Assembly: GCA_013400115.1 (NCBI GenBank)
Contig: VXBP01000410.1
Coordinates: forward strand, 620,001 to 684,000
DNA length: 64,000 nucleotides
Source of the DNA: Rhinopomastus cyanomelas
Taxonomy: Eukaryota; Chordata; Aves; Bucerotiformes; Rhinopomastidae
Reading direction: 5' to 3'
Position numbers and translations under genes: made by a program. Below the pieces are notes generated by a model. It was not told the origin of the DNA. It saw only the letters and a program-made list of their open reading frames with translations, and did not search any database. Within the stretch, counting starts at the first letter, position 1, and each line of letters begins with the position of its first letter. Of this stretch, positions 24,461 through 36,020 are shown one piece after another.

Positions 24461-25600
24461 AGTAGCGGAAACAGTCACAATTCATGGTCTAGATTAGAAG
24501 TTTTGTGTTGTTTCCTGGGCTTTTTGTAGAACTGAGAACTTTCAATAAAGCCAGTGGTTGAGTATTGCTTGATTGATGTCTTAGAGTGTCAGTCTGTGCC
24601 AGTGTTTTCTGATCATCCTCATTTCCATGAAGTGCTCTTCTGCCTGAGCTTTCTCTCAGAAGAGGGATTTAACATTTTTGCATTTTTCAGAGAGTCAGTG
24701 ATGAGATCTGTGGTTGTAAGACGTTGTGCTGTCTAAAAGCTTTCTGCTCCTGGAGCCATCAGCGCGTGTGGTTGTATTACAGAAGGAAAACAAGCAGCTG
24801 CTGACGGCAAGGAGCAGTAAGGTAGCAACGGGGGGTTTAATTATGCCCGATCCACGCAGCATTTTGGTGCACCTGGCACCCTTAGGAAGGTTACACAGGC
24901 TTTTATTACAACATGTCTGTAGAAAAAGCTCTTTAGGCTTTAGCAAACACTCTGAAAAGGCATTTTCTCACTATAATTGCTAATTCACCAGGTCTGATGC
25001 GACATGATTTTGGAATTGTACCCTCTAGGTGTCAGGTGACTCTCATAGAGATAAGGTTTCGGTGTGACAGTCGGTTAAGTAAAAGGCAGTGGCTGTTGTG
25101 GAGAAGCCCAATTACCTGCAGGAGTTATGTGCAGCCGTGAAGCCCTGTGCATGGCTCGTGTGCAACCTGTCTGAGGCAGAATACACGGCACCGCGCGGTG
25201 AAGCACCAGCAGCCTGTCTGAGGTGGAGTATGTGGCGCAAGACAGGGAAAGCGGAGAAGAACAATTGTTATGTTGGTGCACGCAGCATTTACAGAGAGTC
25301 AGGGTGACCTTCCCCTTCCTCTGACTGCTTTGTGTCAGCGTGCCTTCTACTTGGAGCCCTTATCTCTGGCATCTGACATGGGTGTCCTCTGCAACAGGTT
25401 ACAGGACCAAGGAGGGCTCCTCTGTATTGGAAGCAGCCATGCCCTTGTTTGCCTTGGGTGCCTTCAACAGTCTCAGTGTTCAGACTGAGCAGCTCTTTTG
25501 CCCTACTCCTGGTGCTGTTATTTCCTAATCCAAACTCTCTGGAATTGAGTGAAAGGACTGAATTCATTGGCCTTTAGCAATTTTAGGGGTGAACTTGTAA
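24461..25600. other. Non-coding tract, no gene seen
   Basis: Slightly GC-richer than average. There are overlapping short frames on both strands at 24695-24983 and 25089-25567, none with known similarity. Confidence 0.5.
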
Positions 25601-25670
25601 GGTAGGGTAGATGGTTGGACTCAATGATCCCAGGGGTCTTCTCCAACCCGAGTGATTCTGTGATTCTATC
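25601..25670 (+). mobile_element. Older CR1 LINE tail
   Basis: A forward-strand 3' end containing ATGGTTGGACTCAATGATCC, then GGTCTTCTCCAACCC and AGTGATTCTGTGATTCTAT. The TGGACTCAATGATC form is typical of older CR1 subfamilies. Confidence 0.85.
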
Positions 25671-26583
25671 AGGAATCTAAAAAAAGTTATGAATGAGGGT
25701 TATGAGATTGTTTTCAGTCTTTGGTCAGTTTTGAATTAAACAAGAAAGATCCAGTGATATATTTTTAAAAAAGTATTATTTTTGAAGTGCATATGCTCAG
25801 ACTCATGCATGTGTCCACGGTTTATTTCCTGGCTCACTGAAGGAAAAAAACCACCTTGAAAATTGACCCTAAGTTCTGTTGTCCACTGTATTTTAGATTC
25901 TCCCAGTAAAATTTGAGCACTTCAAGAAGACAGAATTTAATTAAGAGTTTAATTAGTCCCATTCATAATTTATTTATAATTAATCTTCCATTTGATTAGA
26001 AAAACTTGGCTAGTTGTGTAGGATGCAACAGGAATGTTAAACTGGGAGACATGGCCGGGCAATTGGTAAATCCTGTAGAGTTAATTTGATTTCCTTTCTT
26101 TGAGTGTAGCCTTACCATGTCTAAGAAGAACTTCTAAAAGTATAATTCTTCACTAAATAAAATTGTTACTTGCAAATAGTACTTCAGCAGTCTTGTGGTA
26201 ACCATCTAAAGGTGCGTTTCATTTATGATTTTCATTCATTAACATCAAGAATTGCCCCAAGCCCAGTATGTTTTGTGCTTACTCAGCACATTGAAATGGC
26301 TGACTGAGACTATGTTGCATTAAAACTCTGATTTATATTTTCAGTGGCATAAGGTGTAAATTTTTAAAGAAGACATTAAAGTTTAAGTAAACTTCTTAGT
26401 GCATGCTTATTTTTGAAACCTTTGAGGTGAAAATGCTGTGGGGAAAACCATTGACTAAGTTTTCCTAACTCTCTTAATTTGAAGAATTAGTAACAGTCAG
26501 TGGAATTGTCATAACAGCAGACAAACCTAAGCAAAGTCAACACAAGCTAAAAGAGTACACGACTTACTGATAAGCTTTGAGGA
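25671..26583. other. Non-coding AT-rich tract
   Basis: Strongly AT-rich, with several TTTAATTA-like words at 25930-26000. No gene or repeat family is recognised. Confidence 0.55.
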
Positions 26584-26645
26584 AATCACAGAATATTACA
26601 GGTTGGAAGGGACCTTGAAAGATCATCTAAGTCCAACCCCCCCCA
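26584..26645 (-). mobile_element. Older CR1 LINE tail
   Basis: A reverse-strand 3' end: AATCACAGAATATTACAGG, GGAAGGGACCTTGAAAGATC, then GTCCAACCCC. Only the terminal 60 bases or so survive. Confidence 0.85.
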
Positions 26646-27550
26646 TCTTATTTTTTACAGAAATAAGACAAAATAAATCTTATGGCAGCTTCTTAGTTTC
26701 TTCTGTATGCTTGACATGAAACCTCCTCAGTTTTGAGCTGCTAACAGTTGATCCAGTGTTCTCTAATGCCCTCCTAGCATTTCTCTGGAGACTTTCAGCG
26801 CTCACAGAAACGACGACTACTGTAGAATTTTATCACAATAAAATATATAGAGATCAGACTGTAAGAGTTTTGCAGCTGTAAAAAAATCCAGGGATTTTGA
26901 ATGAAAAATTCCAGGGTGTTATGAAAACAGTCCTCCATGTGTCATTACTTTACGTATGACATTCTTGTCACCTGGGTGGCTTAATTTATCGTGGCTAATG
27001 GAAAGAGATCCTGATCTGCGTCACGCTTGTAAATTCTAGATTTGTTGTTGCAACGTTGTCTGAGGCTTTAGGGACTCAGCGAGCTAATCTTAGGGTTTTT
27101 AAACGTATTGTTTCAGTAGTCTGGCATTTTTTTTATCACATTGTCTACGAACAATACCTCCTTTTCCTTTAATTTCAAACTAAAAGTCATAAATCTTAGT
27201 CTGATAGTCATTGTAATGATGTTCTACCTTGCATAATTTTGACACACTATCCAACTGCACTATGTTTTAAATGGAGCTTGAAACATGTCTAATTTAGGAA
27301 ATATTTACATATAATCAAGGAAACATGACAGGAAAATCTATTTAGTAGCAATGCAATCAGTGCTGTAATTGATATTGGAAATCTTTCTAGGAGGACACAG
27401 TTAGTTTAGCAAAACAGTTAAGGCTTCATATATTGCACGCAGAGGAAACCAGCAAATTGCACTGCTTATTTATTTACCATCTGCGTCATTATAAAGAATT
27501 TTAATGTTTGGATGGTGTTTTTACCTATTTAGCACATTTGCTTGTCATAA
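26646..27550. other. Non-coding AT-rich tract, conserved-element-like words
   Basis: No frame of interest. The part at 27310-27540 is AT-rich, with homeodomain-like TAATTG/ATTTA words and little repeat character. It reads like many vertebrate conserved non-coding elements, but conservation cannot be judged from one sequence. Confidence 0.4.
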
Positions 27551-27882
27551 ATCAAGGAATCACAGGACTTTTTGGGTTGGAAAAGACCTTTAAGATCATT
27601 GAGTCCAACCATTAACCCAGCACTGCCAAGTCCACCACTCATCCACATCAGTAACTGCCACATCAACTAGTAAGTTCCTCCTTAAGTTTCTATCCAGAGA
27701 TAGTGACTCAGTCACTTCCCTATGCAGCCTGTTCCAGAACCCTTTGAGAACCTTTGAGGATCCTTACAGTAAAGAAATGTTTCCTAATGTTCAGTGTAAA
27801 CCTCCCCTGGCACATCCGGAGGCGATTTCCTCTTTTCCCATTCCTTGTTACTTGAGACTGACCCCCACGTGGCTACAACCTC
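27551..27882 (-). mobile_element. Older CR1 LINE, 5'-truncated
   Basis: Reverse-strand CR1 with a GGGTTGGAAAAGACCTTTAA tail, then TGAGTCCAACCATTAACC, CACTTCCCTATGCAGCCTGT and GAGGCGATTTCCTCTT, all landmarks of the 3' half. It carries a small internal duplication (GAGAACCTTTGAGGATCC context, about 27740-27765) and many mismatches. It is an old subfamily, distinct from the J-like copies. Confidence 0.92.
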
Positions 27883-29584
27883 CACTTCTATGATTTCAAT
27901 CATGCCAAGCCTAACCCTTGTGTCTTTACTGCCAGATGGTTCTCCATCTCCTACCTCCACTGAGACAGCAGATTGAAAGACATCAGTAGCACACCATCCC
28001 CTGTCACGACTCAGCAGATCCAATTACTATTTTTGCTTAATATTCTTCTCCTTCTCCTCAGGACTTGTGTCTGGGGGAGGCAGCAGAGAGAAAACCAACC
28101 AACCAAGACCAAAAAGCCTCAACTAAACCTCAAACCCCAGAACTGTCTGAATGCTTGGTTTGGTAATACAGCTGTGCATACACAAAGAGAGAGAATCCAC
28201 TTAAAGGAGAAGCTGCATTTTGAAACAAGTGCGATGCAGTGTGAGCATTTCCCCTCTTACGGGACGGTGGGACTTGCTAGTACTGCAGATTGCATTCGTT
28301 TTTACATTCCATTTCCCTACAAAATTTCAAGAAATTGCTCTAGTTTCTTTTATGAGCTACGATACCCTATAATGCTGTCAAGTAACTGGACATTTCATAG
28401 GGAAGAACAATCTGGATTTGCACTCGGTGTATCGCTGGCGATTTTGAGGGCTGACTGGGGCTAAGAGACACAGGCTTGCTGCAAAGTGAGCGGCTTAATA
28501 GGAGGGATGACAATGGAGAGTGTTGTCACTGGCTGTTTCTGGTGTTCTTCTACTGAAGGAATGTCTTCCTTGTCTTTACACCTTCCTCAGACAGCCGGCA
28601 GCACAGCACCTTTGCCAATGGTTGTTAGTTGAGCTGAGCCCATTGTTGGTGATTCGAGACCCCCTGAGACGTCGTGCGAGCAAGGCTTTCAACATTGAAA
28701 GGCTGAGGCTTGCTTGGGTCAGAATTTGCTTTCTGCCTATCAGCAGAGCTTTGCTCACTCTTTTCCCTTATTTCCTCAGTGTTACATTTGTACTCGGATT
28801 TATGACAACTTTTCACTTTCTGCAGTTCCATTGATACAGACATATTGAAGCTAATTTACTTGTAGGCAATGTTTTATTTCAGACAGTGATGTCATTCATG
28901 TATCAGTGAATCATTCATCATCAGTGCTCTGATTCTTGGGTAACAAGCACGTTTTCATAATGCATTAGCTGCATGCTCGCTGTTGTGATGTGTGAATCAG
29001 CTCCTAGGAGATGAGGACTGTCACCTACTGAAACTACCTGTGAAAGTAATAGGTCTGGCTCTAGGCTTGAGCTGCAGATGCAGTTTATTTCCATTTGTTT
29101 CTAAGATGATTTGGTTCTTTTCTTAAGCACACAAATATCTATTGTTTACCAAAAGACAGAGATTCTAAATCAGAATCTTCTGTCTCCTGTGTTTAACAAG
29201 AACTCATAACTCTTCTTTTATTATTTTTTTAATTTTAAATACCGACATGACCAAAATTTCTTGAGCCAACTTCTAAAATTTCCTTTCATATAACTTAGTT
29301 ACAGCCTAAGCATCTGGACCAGCACAGAAGAGCACAATCTTTCCTTTAATTTTCATTGCTATGGTTATATGAGTTTAATATAAAGTTAGGAACGTGTTGA
29401 AGGTGAAGGCAGTCGTTGTTAGATTAAAAAACTACGAATCTTAATATTGGTTTGAATAGAAAATGTAATATGAAATACTGACTGTGCTAGCCAGTGAGTG
29501 AGCAAAACACCATGATGTGAAAAAAATACCAGAAGTTTAAGTCTGCTAGAAAACTGTGAGTTTCTGCTTGTCTGGAACTACCTT
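27883..29584. other. Non-coding tract, no gene seen
   Basis: A 163-codon stop-free frame on + at 27973-28464 has an AC-rich, asparagine/lysine-rich translation without domains or a supported start. I consider it chance. A frame at 28520-28834 is equally unsupported. Confidence 0.5.
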
Positions 29585-29993
29585 ATAGAATCTTGGACTT
29601 GTCCAGGATGGAAAAAAACCTTAAAGATCATAGAGTCCAACCATTAACCTAACTCTACCAAGGCCACCACTAGATCATGTCCCTAAACTCCACATCTGCA
29701 CGACTTTTAAACATGGCCAGGGATGATGATTCAATTTCCTCCCTGAGCAGCCTGTTCCAAGGTCTAATGACCCTTTCCATGAAGAATTTTTTCCCAATGT
29801 TCAGTCTAAACTTCTCCTGGTGCAACTTGAGACCATTTCCTCTTGTCCTATCGCTTCTTCCTCGTGACAAGAGACCAACCCCTCATCTCTATAACCTCCT
29901 TTCAGGTAGTTGTAGACATCAATGAGGTCTCCTTTCAGCCTCCTTTTCTTTAGACTAAATGTCCCAAGCTCCCTCAGCCGCTTCTCCAACAGC
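29585..29993 (-). mobile_element. Older CR1 LINE, 5'-truncated
   Basis: A reverse-strand copy of the same older type as 27551-27882 (AGAGTCCAACCATTAACC landmark). ORF2 C-terminal residues are legible but in two frames. The RLRELGTFSLKKRRLKGDLI block is in one (29801-29990). The SDRTRGNGLKLHQEKF block and KSRADVEFRDMI end are in another (29670-29870). At least one frameshift therefore separates them. The 5' end stops shortly before a likely LTR remnant. Confidence 0.92.
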
Positions 29994-30019
29994 TCATGAG
30001 TGAAAACAGAAAAGAGGGT

Positions 30020-30480
30020 TGTGCCCTGTTGCAGTTTGAAAATTACCAGATTTTTCAGATGTATAGATTTGTGCTTTCGTGAAGAAAAAAGATGCATGTT
30101 GCTTTAAGAGGAACCCCACAGTGACCTGTCCTGGGGGAGGTGGACTAGGCGACACTATAAAATAGGGCTGATGATCCAGCCCTGCCTCGTTTTGGCTGGG
30201 GGTCTTTCTCCCAGCACGGGGCTTTGGCTCTGGCACCCACCCCCTCCCACCTTCCCAGGGTTTCTAGTTTGTGTGCACTAACTTGCTTATTAACCTTTTC
30301 TTCTCTTCTGGTTACAGTTACAGAGTTAATTAACCCTTTTCCATTCTCCCTAAGCTATCCATTGTCCGGCAAATTCTATCTGAGATCTCACCGAGACCTG
30401 ACTGCTTTGTTTTCTTTTCCTTTACCTTTAATTGTGGTCTTGAACCCATCATGAAATTGGTGCTGAAAATCCAGGAGCAA
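30020..30480 (+). mobile_element. Probable endogenous retrovirus 5' LTR and leader fragment
   Basis: Three features in the right order suggest the 5' end of an old endogenous retrovirus. A TATA box (TATAAAATA, 30156-30164) is followed by a GC-rich R-like segment beginning GCCCTGCCTCG. Next comes a pyrimidine-rich U5-like stretch ending ...CATCA at 30451. A tRNA-primer-binding-site-like sequence then lies at 30458-30476. The leader seems to continue a few tens of bases. I see no gag, pol or env coding sequence and no 3' LTR, so the element is truncated. The left edge is uncertain because U3 is not recognisable beyond about 30020. A host promoter with similar architecture is the main alternative. 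Confidence 0.5.
30458..30476 (+). other. Retroviral primer-binding-site-like sequence (tRNA-Phe type)
   Basis: The sequence tggtgctgaaaatccagga resembles the complement of the 3' end of tRNA-Phe. The differences I see are three C-to-T or G-to-A transitions and one extra A, as expected from CpG decay. It follows the putative LTR end (30451) by six bases. Confidence 0.5.
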
Positions 30481-31084
30481 AGCAGTTTCTTAGTTTTAAC
30501 CCGCTTCAGGCACCAATAGTTAATGGGCTCTCAGACTGTGGCAAGGGTCAGGGTGTTTAAATCTCTGGTAATTTGAGGAGTGTTTTCCATACTACTTCAA
30601 GAAAAAGTCTCTAGTTTCAAAAGGATGGCTTTAACACAAACACAATGGTGTGCTGCTTTCTAATCAGATCTTCAGTGCTTTCATATAAAGGTAGTAATTT
30701 TAAAATGACTAAGAAAGTCATCTTTTCAGAACCATGGCACATGAATGGAATTAAATATACAGTTGGCTTGGCTCAGCATCTTGTAAAAAATCATTTTGAG
30801 TTGACCTGAGCACAACATGAGCAGTAATCTGTGGGGTCGATAGCCCACTGTTTCATCAGGGTTATTCACGTGTTTTGAACAAAAACGTCTCTCAAACATA
30901 ATTCACTCTACAACTTCTTCATGAAAACTCATAACTTGAGCAAGAGAGGACACAAATTTTCATATCAAGAGCAGTTACTTTAGAAGACAAAAAAATTGAG
31001 ATACAGCACAGGTATATTGCTGTATCTATATACATATATATATATTCTTTGTTCACAAAAAACATGTTTAAATCTGTGTAGATA
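30481..31084. other. Non-coding tract
   Basis: The first bases may be the rest of the retroviral leader. No retroviral protein motif follows. A short TA/TATATC microsatellite lies at 31020-31046. Confidence 0.5.
31020..31046. repeat. TA-rich microsatellite
   Basis: A short run of TATC/TATA units reading tgtatctatatacatatata and on to about 31046. Probably length-variable. Confidence 0.7.
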
Positions 31085-31195
31085 GATGGTGCTTAAAGGT
31101 ACAGTTTGCAATGGGCTTGGTAGAGTTGGGTTCATGACTGGACTCAACAGTCTTAAAGGTCTTTTCCCACCTAAATAATTTTCTGATCCTATGAT
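31085..31195 (+). mobile_element. Older CR1 LINE tail
   Basis: A forward-strand, diverged 3' end: TGACTGGACTCAACAGTC, TTAAAGGTCTTTTCCCACC, then TTTTCTGATCCTATGAT. The preceding 60 bases (GGTGCTTAAAGGTACAGTTT) fit the region between ORF2 and the tail of older CR1 types. Confidence 0.8.
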
Positions 31196-31304
31196 TTCTG
31201 TGGCCAACTCGCATTACTTTGCTGATGGGTTTATTTTGCTGGTAGACACATTATATCCAGGCTTTCTGCGCAGTGAGGGGCTAATCCCACTCCCGTTGGG
31301 AGTT

Positions 31305-31370
31305 TATACAGAAAATATATCGATATCAGATATACAGAAAATATCCCATTAAGCTTTATACAGCAAATAA
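31305..31370. repeat. Three-copy 26-bp degenerate tandem repeat
   Basis: TATACAGAAAATAT occurs at 31305 and 31331, and a variant TATACAGCAAAT at 31357, each exactly 26 bases apart. The linker between copies is less conserved. It is AT-rich, with no frame or motif that suggests function. Confidence 0.7.
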
Positions 31371-32862
31371 AATCAGAATTCAAGTTTCACCTTTATGCTT
31401 GCTAGCACTCAGTCTGTAGCTTTTGGGTTATCTCAGTATCTCACTTGGAACAATGATGCTCTCAGCCAGGATGTCAAAGCTAAGAAGGGAGACATTTTCC
31501 TTTTTATTGTGTAGATCTCATTTAGATGAATTACAAAGGGGTCACAGCTTTTCATTACAGATAATCACTTTTATTAAATCAGAGGCACCATTGTTTCTTT
31601 CTTCATACATATTGAAAGCCAGACTGGGAGTAATCTAAGCAGCTTCATTTTTGCCTGAAGTTGCTGAAGAAGTGGAAATTTGCAACTTTAAAACTGTATT
31701 TCAAGTCACTGGTATTTAAGATTTCTGGGAAAATTAAAGGTAGGTAAAGACAGTTAGTGAACTATTCTAAGAATTTAAGAAATACAACCATAAAGAGGTA
31801 TTTAAGGACATTTCCTAACATTTTACTTCAGCATCACAAAACTATTCAAGCCACAATTAGTTGTTAAGAAGCATCCTGGATATTTTATCTTCTCTTGCAG
31901 CAGAATAGTCAGTTGACACGTCTGCCACTTTGCTCAGACAATAGTGCACCAGTTCTACCAACTGCTCCTCTCTTACACCACTCAGGAGAAAGCAGCAACA
32001 CTGAACGTTTCCAGGAAACCCAGTGGAGCTGTCTCAGAATGGGTAGAGTAGGATTCCTTGCACCCATTCTCTTTGTTTCCATTCACTTACCTCACATCTA
32101 TGATTTGTCAAATTATTCCAAGCTTTCTTTGACAATAGGTTTCTGTTATTATTGAGCTAACTGGAGTGTTCCTGTTGACATCTTTGATTGTGAGATCATG
32201 GATTTATTGGATCTCATTGAAGGGTTTTATGAAGTACATACATACACAGCAGAAACAAGAGATTGAGGACTTTCTTAAAATGCTTCAGAAAAAAGAAGAG
32301 ACAGAATTACCCAAGTCCCAGGACTTCCAGTTTTCCCATAAAATCTCCTCTTTAGCTTGTAATGGATTGTGAAGCATGAGCAACCAAACACGAAGATTAC
32401 AGTACCAGAGAGTCAATGCGAGTGTTTTATGAAACCAGGTGGATAAGAAGCAAGAATTGATCCAATTCCATGAAGCCCCTTTCCGACCACGTTACGTGCT
32501 ATAACTCAACCTTCTGTTTATTCTGTTTGAACTCAATGTGGAAAAAAAAAAATCCATAAAATGAAATGCAACAGTAAATAAAGAACGTTAGTGCTTGGAA
32601 GAAACATCAAAACTGTCGGTACCTGGAGAAGAGTTACTTTGGGGAAAACGCTGTTTATGTCTCTCTTATCTTTCTGCCTCTCACTGTCAATTCTGAGCCT
32701 GCCTTCGACGTGCGGTACTTTGCTGGCTGGCCATAGGCTCTCAGTGTTTCATTGACAGCTAACGACCCGCACGAAAGGTGATTTCTGTAGTATTTTACTG
32801 CAAAATCATTTATGTGTGGGGAGTAACAGGAGTGTCCTCAGCCACAAGCATTCTTTCAAATA
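31371..32862. other. Non-coding tract, no gene seen
   Basis: Unique-looking. Frames at 31895-32155 and 32166-32372 are open but have no recognisable domain, and no splice context supports them. Confidence 0.5.
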
Positions 32863-33093
32863 TTCAATTTAAACATAAGGAAGAATGTCTTTACTGTGAG
32901 GGTAGCAGAGCACTGAACAGATTGCCCAGAGAAGTGGTAGAGGCCCCATCCCTGGAAACATTCCAGATCAGGTTGGATGGGGTTCTGAGCAACATGATCT
33001 AGTTTCTAGTTGATGCTCTTGCTTACTGCAGGAGGATTGGATGAGATGACCTTTGAAGATCCCTTCTGACCCAAAGCATTCTCTAATTCTAAA
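32863..33093 (+). mobile_element. Old CR1 LINE 3' end
   Basis: A forward-strand diverged copy starting in TTCAATTTAAACATAAGGAA and ending in CCCTTCTGACCCAAAGCATT and a decayed ATTCT tail. The ORF2 C-terminus is readable as RALNRLPREVVEAPSLETF and ends near 33002. Many mismatches indicate an old insertion. Confidence 0.88.
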
Positions 33094-33983
33094 TCTCCAC
33101 TACTTGTGCTCACGTATAAAGTCAGTTGTTCTGGTTTTGGACTGAGTCTTGTTAAGTAGCTTGGTTAGGGGGTCAGGTGTATTCTAACCTGAACAATTTT
33201 GCTGTTTAGCTGTGAACTATGTCCTTATGATGCGTGCTTTCTCTGCATGGCTTCTAATGTCTCCAAAGTCCTACACAAGAGCTCTTCCCAACTCGTTTGT
33301 TTTAACGTACATGTTATACAACCATAGAGCTGTATGATCATTGCAACATTGGCCCCTGAAAACCTGAAATGTGCCTGGATGCCTTGTTATTACTGTGCCT
33401 CATCCCATTACACACGCTTGAGTGAAGCAAAAGTGTACGTGACCTTTTGTCTTAAAGACCTTAAAGACAAAAAGGCCTCATGCACACCAATGCTACTGCT
33501 TCCCTGCAGCAGCAGAACGATTTCCTTCTGCTGGTCCACAGCTCAGGGTGTCAGAATCATAATGGTTGTAATTAGCAAGCTTCTGCTTCCTCACATTGAC
33601 ATAGACACCACCACCCTTATTCTTTTTGTCATTTTTTTCCCCAGAACATATCCTAGGCATTACAGATGTTTATTTTAAAGATACTGAGAAACAGATGTGC
33701 GGCAGGGTGCTGCTCATTAAAGAGGAGCATGAACAACAACATGAAGACTTCACAGGCATTTCTCCTGCTGTTCTTAACAGATAGCTATAGGCGAGAGCCA
33801 GTTACTGCTGTGCTTTCTGTTAATTACATGCATTTTTCTTCCTTTGTCTCCTAATGAATAAAAAGTGATTTACATATTCCTTTATATGAAATCTTTCTCT
33901 TGGTGGAGATGTTTAGTGCAATTGAGGTGTCGTTTATCCAAGGTAGTCTCACTGCTGCTCAGTGCCTATTATGTGTATATGTT
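33094..33983. other. Non-coding tract, no gene seen
   Basis: A 114-codon frame on + at 33334-33678 is cysteine- and serine-rich, but no known family is evident and there is no start or splice support. Nothing else is recognised. Confidence 0.5.
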
Positions 33984-34563
33984 CATAGAATCATTAGGGA
34001 TTGGAAGGGACCTCAAAAGATCATCCAGTTCAATCCCCCTGCCACAGCAGGATCACCTAGACCAAGTCACACAGGAACACATCCAGGCAGGTCTTAAACA
34101 CGTCCAGTGAAGGAGACTTCACAACCCCCCTGGGCAGCCTGTTCCAGTGCTCCATCACCCTCACTGGGAAGAAGTTCCTTCACATATTGATGTGGAACCT
34201 CCTATGTTCCAGCTTACAACCATTGCCCTTCGTCCTATCAGTAGATGACATTGAGAAGGCCCTGGCTCCATCCTCCTGACACCCACCCCTCACATATTTA
34301 TAGACATTGAAAAGGTCGCCCTCAGTCTCCTCTTCTCCAAGCTAAAGAGACCCAGCTCCCTCAGCCTTTCCTCACAAGGCAGGTGTTGTACTTCTTGCAT
34401 CATCCTTGTTGTCCTGTGCTGGACTCTGTCCAGCAACTCTACATCCCTCTTGAACTGAAGGGCCCAGAACTGGATACAGTACTCCAGATGTGGTCTCACC
34501 AGTGCAGAGCAGAGGGGGAGAAGAACCTCCCTTGATCTACTAACCACCCTGCTTCTGATCCAC
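33984..34563 (-). mobile_element. CR1-J-like LINE, 5'-truncated, longest well-preserved copy
   Basis: A reverse-strand copy from CATAGAATCATTAGGG at 33984 to CTTCTGATCCAC at 34563. ORF2 C-terminal sequence is legible: SRVVSRSREVLLPLCSALV and EERLRELGLFSLEKRRLR in one frame down to about 34316. There a one-base loss in the GGTCGCCCTCAGTC context shifts the frame. Decay is otherwise low. Confidence 0.95.
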
Positions 34564-35517
34564 AAAAAAGAGAAGTGTGTGATGAAAAGAATTCTGTGAT
34601 GAGAATTTGTCAAGATGCTGCAATTACTAATGAGTACAGACATGAGTAGAGTGAACCTCTCCCTGAGACAGAGGTTGGCAGCATAGTCAAGTTTCAGTCA
34701 GGAACAGAGTCTCTTGTACCAGAAATGGATTTCCTTGCTTCTACAAATTCCTTCTCTATCTGCAATGAAGGTGGTTAAATAGGCACTGAAATAAACATTC
34801 CCTTTTCACAATATAATTATGTAGGGAGAGTTTCTAATTTTCTTTACTATCTCTAGTGCCATAATTAGCAGGATTCGTGATGATTTTGTGTTTATCTCTT
34901 CTAGCCAGAATCAAAGAGTCAAAGTACAAAAGTAACTGGTAAAATTAAGAGGGCTTTTGGCATCCTTGCAATAGTGTACTAGAATTTTGAGCTTTTCTCC
35001 TGCAATATCTGAACTTTTCTCTTTCTTTGCATTTGTCGTAAAATCTCCCTTCCCAACTAGCAGACCCAGAGAAGATAGCTGCTGAGTATGTTATGAGCAA
35101 GCATGACAGCCATAGAACGTGTGTGTTTGGTACCCATATTACTTGCCTACTGAGTAAGTTCATTGGAATTAACCTCAGTTTCAGAAATTCTTGGCCATGC
35201 CCAGGTCTCTGATGCTTGAAAACCAGAACAGAATCAAGAAAGCTTACTGGAGACTTTCCATCAACACAGATTTTGTAGTGGCTGGAATCACTAGCCAGTC
35301 ACATTCCTTTATCCAGACACTGATTTTTCACCTGTAGGAAGCATCGTGTAGTTGAGATGTCTGATTCTTTGTCAGATTCAGTTGAATTCATTCAATAATA
35401 ATAATAAAAAATGATGTTGTTAATGAGTAACGGAGGGAAGCCAGTGTAATCTAACCCTCATTTCCTTATGAGACTAATTTCCTTCCATTAATGGCTTTTG
35501 TTGCTTTAATTATTCAG

Positions 35518-35597
35518 ATAAACTACTGCAGAAGTGGTACAAAGAGGGACGATGCAAATAAGACCTGTGTTTCCCCGCGTGAATTCTGTGATGGAGA
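35518..35597 (+). other. Exon-like segment, unconfirmed
   Basis: An 80-base segment is preceded by a T-rich tract ending TTATTCAG and followed by a consensus GTGAGT donor at 35598. Frame 1 is open across all 26 codons. The translation carries three cysteines and contains CVSPREFCDG, which superficially recalls the CDG corner of LDL-receptor class A repeats, but the full repeat is not present. The other two frames contain stops. An open 80-base frame is common by chance, so this is a lead only. A possible phase-compatible partner exists at 63511-63570. Confidence 0.2.
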
Positions 35598-36020
35598 GTG
35601 AGTGGCGTTGCAAAGTGGGGCTGCATGCTTCTATTTAAAGATTTTTAGGTTTTTTTTTTTACAAAGTTCTCGATTTGAGCTGCTTTTCTGCTGTTTACTG
35701 CATAGGTGAACTTAGTTCTGAGTGCATTAAAATGCAGGAGGAGGGCCGAGATGTGCAAGCTGAAATGCTAGCGAGAGCGTAATAAAGTACCGCAAATACC
35801 AAGCACTCGACTCGGAACAGTCAGGCAGGGTGTCCTTTCTGCACACGCTGTACCCTTCAAAATCTGGTTTGAAACACGTCATCTCTCCAGCTATGCCATA
35901 AATGGCATTCTGCATGTGATGCACACAAAATAATTTGTAGCTGATCAGCAGGTAAAATTATCTCACTCTGGGGCATCCACAGGAGACCCGTGGCCTTTGT
36001 TCGCGAACAAACACTTTCTC
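35550..36020. promoter_or_regulatory. CpG cluster, candidate regulatory element
   Basis: By hand count about 17 CpG occur in 470 bases, against a sparse background on either side. Overall GC content is not high, so this is not a classical CpG island. It includes the palindrome at 35996-36011, with a TCGCGA centre. Confidence 0.3.
35996..36011. repeat. Perfect 16-bp palindrome with CGCG core
   Basis: tttgttcgcgaacaaa is self-complementary and keeps two CpG in a genome where CpG decays quickly. It could bind a dimeric factor, but I cannot name one. Confidence 0.75.

Noticed and set aside
24459..24471. CCACCAGTAGCGG as a CTCF site
   Set aside because: Several mismatches at core G positions, and it overlaps the edge of a CR1 tail.
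27973..28464. 163-codon open frame on +
   Set aside because: Low-complexity translation, no domain, partly in AC-rich sequence next to an old CR1.
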